Below, piece by piece: positions 62,712 through 64,000 of a DNA stretch of 64,000 bases. The notes under the pieces are model-generated. The model saw only the letters and a list, made by a program, of their open reading frames with translations. It did no database searches and had not been told where the DNA came from. How positions within the stretch are numbered: the first letter of the stretch is position 1; each line of letters starts with the position of its first letter. This DNA comes from Sphingobium cupriresistens. GTDB taxonomy: Bacteria; Pseudomonadota; Alphaproteobacteria; Sphingomonadales; Sphingomonadaceae. The translations under genes and the position numbers were made by a program. The stretch is taken from the NCBI RefSeq assembly GCF_004152865.1, contig NZ_SEOO01000007.1, positions 80,894-144,893 on the forward strand, written 5' to 3'.

Positions 62712-63056
62712 GTGCTCAACCTCGATTCCATCAAGACCCAGGCCGTCGCCGATCAGACCCGCCAGGCTTTTGCCGCGCTGGATAATGCGCTGGTCGATGC
62801 CGCGCAGTTGACCACCGCCTTCCTCACCGCGTCGCAGGGATCGGGGCTGACCGCCAGCGAGAGCCAGCGCATCCTCAAGCAGATCCACGACAGCGCGACC
62901 AAGATCATCGAAGGCCGCAGCGACATGGTCCGCGCCACCGCGCTGCTGACCCGCTGCGTCGAACGCAGCCAGCACGAAGTGACGGCCTTTGGCTGCCCCA
63001 TCGGCCTGGAGCTCGAACAGCGCGAAACCGCGCGTCACCTGACCCTGGTCGCCTGA
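62712..63056 (+). CDS. Hypothetical protein, 114 residues
   Basis: Starts at GTG 62712 with AAGGAG eight bases upstream: MLNLDSIKTQAVADQTRQAFAALDNAL, then long helices with Thr, Gln and charged residues and a short C-terminal CPIGLELEQRETARHL. It looks like a soluble, predominantly helical protein. No domain is recognised. It follows the LuxR-type gene by 70 bases on the same strand and may be in its operon. Confidence 0.6.
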   Translation: MLNLDSIKTQAVADQTRQAFAALDNALVDAAQLTTAFLTASQGSGLTASESQRILKQIHDSATKIIEGRSDMVRATALLTRCVERSQHEVTAFGCPIGLELEQRETARHLTLVA

Positions 63057-63111
63057 TCAGGGCGAAAGCCGTCGGCATCCGCATGACCATTGCCCTCCCT
63101 CTCAATCGGAA

Positions 63112-63537
63112 ATGCAGATGCTGGCGGCTTTCTTCTGGCTCTTGATGCTGATGACCTGCGCCTTCGCCGTCTGTTTCGGCGGGCGCGAAGGGCGACTGCT
63201 GGTCGTGATTTCGGTCACGGCCGCGCTGCTCAGCATCCCTGCGCAACTCGCCGGCTCATGGCACGCCACTCAATATTGGCTTCTGATCGTGGATATGGCG
63301 ACCTTTGCGGCGCTGCTATGGCTGATGCTGGGCAGCAACCGCTATTGGCCGATCTGGGTCGCTGCCTGCCAATTGATGACGGTGCTGACCCATGTTGTCA
63401 CCCTGTTGCGCCCCGATTTCCCGGACATGATCTATGCGGGCCTCAGCACGGTCTGGGTGATCCCGCTGATGCTGTTCGCCATCATCGGCATCGAACTCGA
63501 CCGGAAGGCGTCGCATGACCGTGCATATCCCGCCTGA
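63112..63537 (+). CDS. Small four-helix membrane protein, unknown function
   Basis: A 141-residue protein with four hydrophobic helices: FFWLLMLMTCAFAVCF, LLVVISVTAALLSIPAQLAG, YWLLIVDMATFAALLWLML and IYAGLSTVWVIPLMLFAIIGI. It starts at the ATG at 63112 (63118 is an alternative). It overlaps the next gene by 23 bases. I do not recognise a family. It is part of the short plus-strand set that begins with the LuxR-type gene. Confidence 0.65.
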   Translation: MQMLAAFFWLLMLMTCAFAVCFGGREGRLLVVISVTAALLSIPAQLAGSWHATQYWLLIVDMATFAALLWLMLGSNRYWPIWVAACQLMTVLTHVVTLLRPDFPDMIYAGLSTVWVIPLMLFAIIGIELDRKASHDRAYPA

Positions 63538-63874
63538 CCGCCACATGCCCAGCCAGGAAGCGGTCGACCTGGTGGTCGCGCTGCAACGATGCCTGACCAA
63601 TTTTCACGCGCGGCAGGAAGAGCCCGCGATACTGGACGGCGAGGGGAGCGACCAACGCCCCGCGCTGGCTCGCTATGTCGAAACGCGGCGGATGCGGTCG
63701 ATGCTATTTGGGCATGACCTGTTCGCCGATCCGGCCTGGGACATATTGCTGCTGCTTTATCAGGCGGAACTAGAAGGCGGCGGGCTGACGCTGGAGCAGA
63801 TGAGCGAAACGCTGCGCCTGTCGCTCAGCGTCGTCGTCGGTCAGGTCGGTGTGATGGAACGGCGCGGCCTGCTG
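63515..63874 (+). pseudogene. Winged-helix (MarR-like) gene interrupted by an IS256-type element
   Basis: The first 120 codons show a helical N-terminus and the winged-helix part LFADPAWDILLLLYQAELEGGGLTLEQMSETLRLSLSVVVGQVGVMERRGLL. The natural wing and C-terminal helix are absent: after ERRGLL the frame enters GLSGFPCVAGHNG and stops at 63916. That tail is coded by GGGACTGTCAGGATTTCC, which looks like the left end of an IS256 element. The gene is therefore truncated, and a full regulator is probably not made. It overlaps the end of the preceding membrane protein gene. Confidence 0.65.
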
Positions 63875-64000
63875 GGACTGTCAGGATTTCCGTGTGTGGC
63901 CGGGCATAATGGGTAACAAGGAGTCCCACTATGTCACGACGCAAAGAGCCTGCCATACCGAATGAGCTTCTCGATCAGCTTTTGGCGGGCGGCGCTGCCA
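63875..64000 (+). mobile_element. Left end of an IS256-family insertion sequence (runs off the window)
   Basis: GGACTGTCAGGATTTCC at 63875 has the character of an IS256 terminal inverted repeat, and it is followed 56 bases later by the transposase start. The right end is outside the window, so the repeat pair and target duplication cannot be checked here. Confidence 0.65.
63931..64000 (+). CDS. IS256-family transposase, N-terminal fragment
   Basis: Only 23 codons are visible: MSRRKEPAIPNELLDQLL and after. This opening is characteristic of IS256-family transposases, DDE enzymes that move the element by a copy-out mechanism. AAGGAG lies nine bases before the ATG. The catalytic residues are beyond the window edge. 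Confidence 0.8.
   Translation, partial: MSRRKEPAIPNELLDQLLAGGAA

Overview
The window is a high-GC chromosomal segment from an alphaproteobacterium, most likely a member of the Sphingomonadaceae (Sphingobium, Sphingomonas or a close relative). This is inferred from three TonB-dependent receptors, the lptB-rpoN pair, a DUF4169 gene, a sugar TonB-receptor/glycosidase locus, and short intergenic repeats of a type I associate with sphingomonads. No rRNA or CRISPR array was seen. One tRNA (Gly, anticodon TCC) is present.

Layout. 1-9.3 kb: fabI (its start lies just left of the window), a DUF559 endonuclease-like gene between two inverted copies of an intergenic repeat, aroC, an SLC13/TrkA-C permease, a PhzF-family gene, a beta-lactamase-like serine hydrolase, recQ and a DUF442-type sulfurtransferase-like gene. 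9.3-20.3 kb: bestrophin-like channel, LysR regulator, XRE/acyl-regulator gene with a large operator, a 58-codon gene, a phosphate uptake pair (pit plus a Nudix-DUF47 fusion), a ZnuD-like TonB receptor, a second LysR-type gene, tRNA-Gly, a LacI regulator and DUF4169. 20.4-30.5 kb: a low-complexity Ala/Pro membrane protein, argG, an EF-hand protein, an OmpR/histidine kinase pair, rpoN and lptB, and a TPR-sulfotransferase. 30.9-35 kb: a divergent TonB receptor, a small lipoprotein and an L,D-transpeptidase.

35.1-39.3 kb (minus strand) is a tryptophan-tryptophylquinone (TTQ) amine dehydrogenase operon: heavy chain, MauE-like, MauD-like, light chain and a monoheme cytochrome c, with a TetR gene upstream. 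The order resembles the aromatic amine dehydrogenase (aau) cluster. No MauG-type maturation enzyme is present in the window.

39.4-55.2 kb is an arabinan/L-arabinose utilisation locus: TonB receptor, an MGH1-type glycosidase, two GH43 enzymes, a GH51 arabinofuranosidase, L-arabinose 1-dehydrogenase, an AraD1/GguC-type protein, a FadR-type GntR regulator, a FucP-like sugar transporter, a periplasmic aldose epimerase and an SMP-30 lactonase. A 15-bp near-palindrome recurs at five places in its promoter regions and probably defines the regulon of the local GntR protein.

55.4-64 kb: small membrane proteins, an XpaC/TelA pair, an S10 peptidase, typA, then a set of small poorly characterised genes (a membrane-anchored LuxR-type protein, an unknown gene, a four-helix membrane protein and a winged-helix gene). 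The last of these is interrupted by the left end of an IS256-type element that runs out of the window.
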